Shown here: piece by piece, positions 38,735 to 39,052 of the stretch
Layout of the letters: each line of letters opens with the position of its first letter
Position numbering within the stretch: position 1 is the stretch's first letter
DNA from: Streptosporangium minutum
GTDB taxonomy: Bacteria > Actinomycetota > Actinomycetes > Streptosporangiales > Streptosporangiaceae
Assembly (NCBI RefSeq): GCF_002149035.1
Contig: NZ_NGFP01000001.1
Coordinates: 68,832 to 107,883 of the forward strand
DNA length: 39,052 bases
Reading direction: 5' to 3'
The notes under the pieces: generated by a model
Database searches by the model: none
Told to the model about the DNA's origin: nothing
The model's input: only the letters and a program-made list of their open reading frames with translations
Translations under genes and position numbers: made by a program

Positions 38735-39052
38735 ATGTCATGGCGTGCATCAGATTTCCCAGATAGACAGGCTGGGCCCTCTGGCCGCGGTGGCGCTTCC
38801 CCCGAGCGCGAATCGGACCAGTCGCCGGACTGGCACCCCGAGCGGCTTGCCGCATTCGATTGGCGGAAGCTTATTCTGTCCGGGGCGATTTTATCGATCT
38901 TCGCCGGAGCCGGGCTCTGGCTCGCCACGAGAGACCACTCCGAACCCCAGGCCCTGGTCGCGAATCCCACCCCCCAGCCCTCCGACACCGGCTGGCAGGC
39001 GGTGGTCCCCCCGCCGCCGACGCCTTCCGTCCCGGCCCCCGAGGGCAAGAGC
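38735..39052 (+). CDS. N-terminal part of a single-pass membrane protein (sortase-like?), cut by the window edge
   Basis: From ATG 38735 the frame is open to the last base (106 codons). It has a ~45-residue polar cytoplasmic N-terminus (MSWRASDFPDRQAGPSGRGG, later WHPERLAAFDWR). One membrane segment follows (KLILSGAILSIFAGAGLWLA), then an outside, Pro-rich linker (NPTPQPSDTGWQAVVPPPPT and PSVPAPEGKS). A membrane anchor followed by a Pro-rich linker is the usual start of actinobacterial class E/F sortases, but the catalytic domain lies beyond the window, so this is only a guess. No ribosome binding site is seen, consistent with a leaderless mRNA. Confidence 0.65.
   Translation, partial: MSWRASDFPDRQAGPSGRGGASPERESDQSPDWHPERLAAFDWRKLILSGAILSIFAGAGLWLATRDHSEPQALVANPTPQPSDTGWQAVVPPPPTPSVPAPEGKS

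Overview
The window is high-GC DNA with actinomycete traits: many GTG/TTG starts behind GGAGG-type ribosome binding sites, GC-rich third positions, and actinobacterial families (DUF2637/SpdB-like, SapA-like, DUF2804, DUF2267, a TPR-type regulator of the XRE kind). It looks like a filamentous actinomycete, possibly Streptosporangiales, but the species cannot be named from the sequence. 

Left part, 1 to about 20150: accessory, mobile-element-like DNA. It starts with a gene tail cut by the window edge, then gene wreckage: a MATE transporter C-terminus joined to an IS1182-type transposase N-terminus, and a scrap of an IS4-type transposase. Next come three very large proteins. The first has 1223 aa and a C-terminal PD-(D/E)XK-like nuclease motif. 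The second has 1579 aa with the order nuclease, P-loop NTPase, long helical C-terminus. The third has the same order, would be about 2108 aa if intact, and is broken by a frameshift near 12370-12400. A 293-aa companion ORF starts inside the end of the third. The layout recalls Avs-type (antiviral STAND) and Cap4-like nuclease-NTPase defence proteins. A DUF2637 (SpdB-like) membrane protein follows, typical of conjugative or integrative actinobacterial elements. The part ends at 20122-20146 in the 3' end of a tRNA-Leu gene without the rest of the tRNA, which is the expected form of an attachment-site copy. A decayed serine recombinase reads antisense through that core. I infer that the left part is, or was, an integrative element at a tRNA-Leu gene that carries a defence island.

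Right part, about 20700 to 39052: chromosome-like DNA. A secreted SapA-like protein and a DUF2804 protein come first, then a sulfotransferase overlapping a GT4 glycosyltransferase by 4 nt. From 25149 to 34440 lies a set that looks biosynthetic: MFS exporter, 5-aminolevulinate-synthase-like alpha-oxoamine synthase, TauD-type dioxygenase, KAS III-like enzyme, SAM methyltransferase, tandem GNAT, a TPR regulator on the opposite strand, and an epoxide-hydrolase-fold protein. Two members have altered active sites. In the KAS III-like enzyme the catalytic His and Asn appear to have swapped places (C112, N244, H274). The epoxide-hydrolase homologue lacks both the nucleophilic Asp and the catalytic His. 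The product is unknown. The window closes with a GlsB/YeaQ-type membrane protein, a DUF2267 protein, a 14-TM MFS exporter, a small conserved-looking protein, two tiny overlapping ORFs in AT-richer DNA, and the start of a membrane-anchored protein that may be a sortase.

Several gene-flanking gaps on the right side hold short GC-rich tandem repeats (17, 39, about 36 and 22 bp periods), and two hold direct-repeat or palindrome sets that look like operators.
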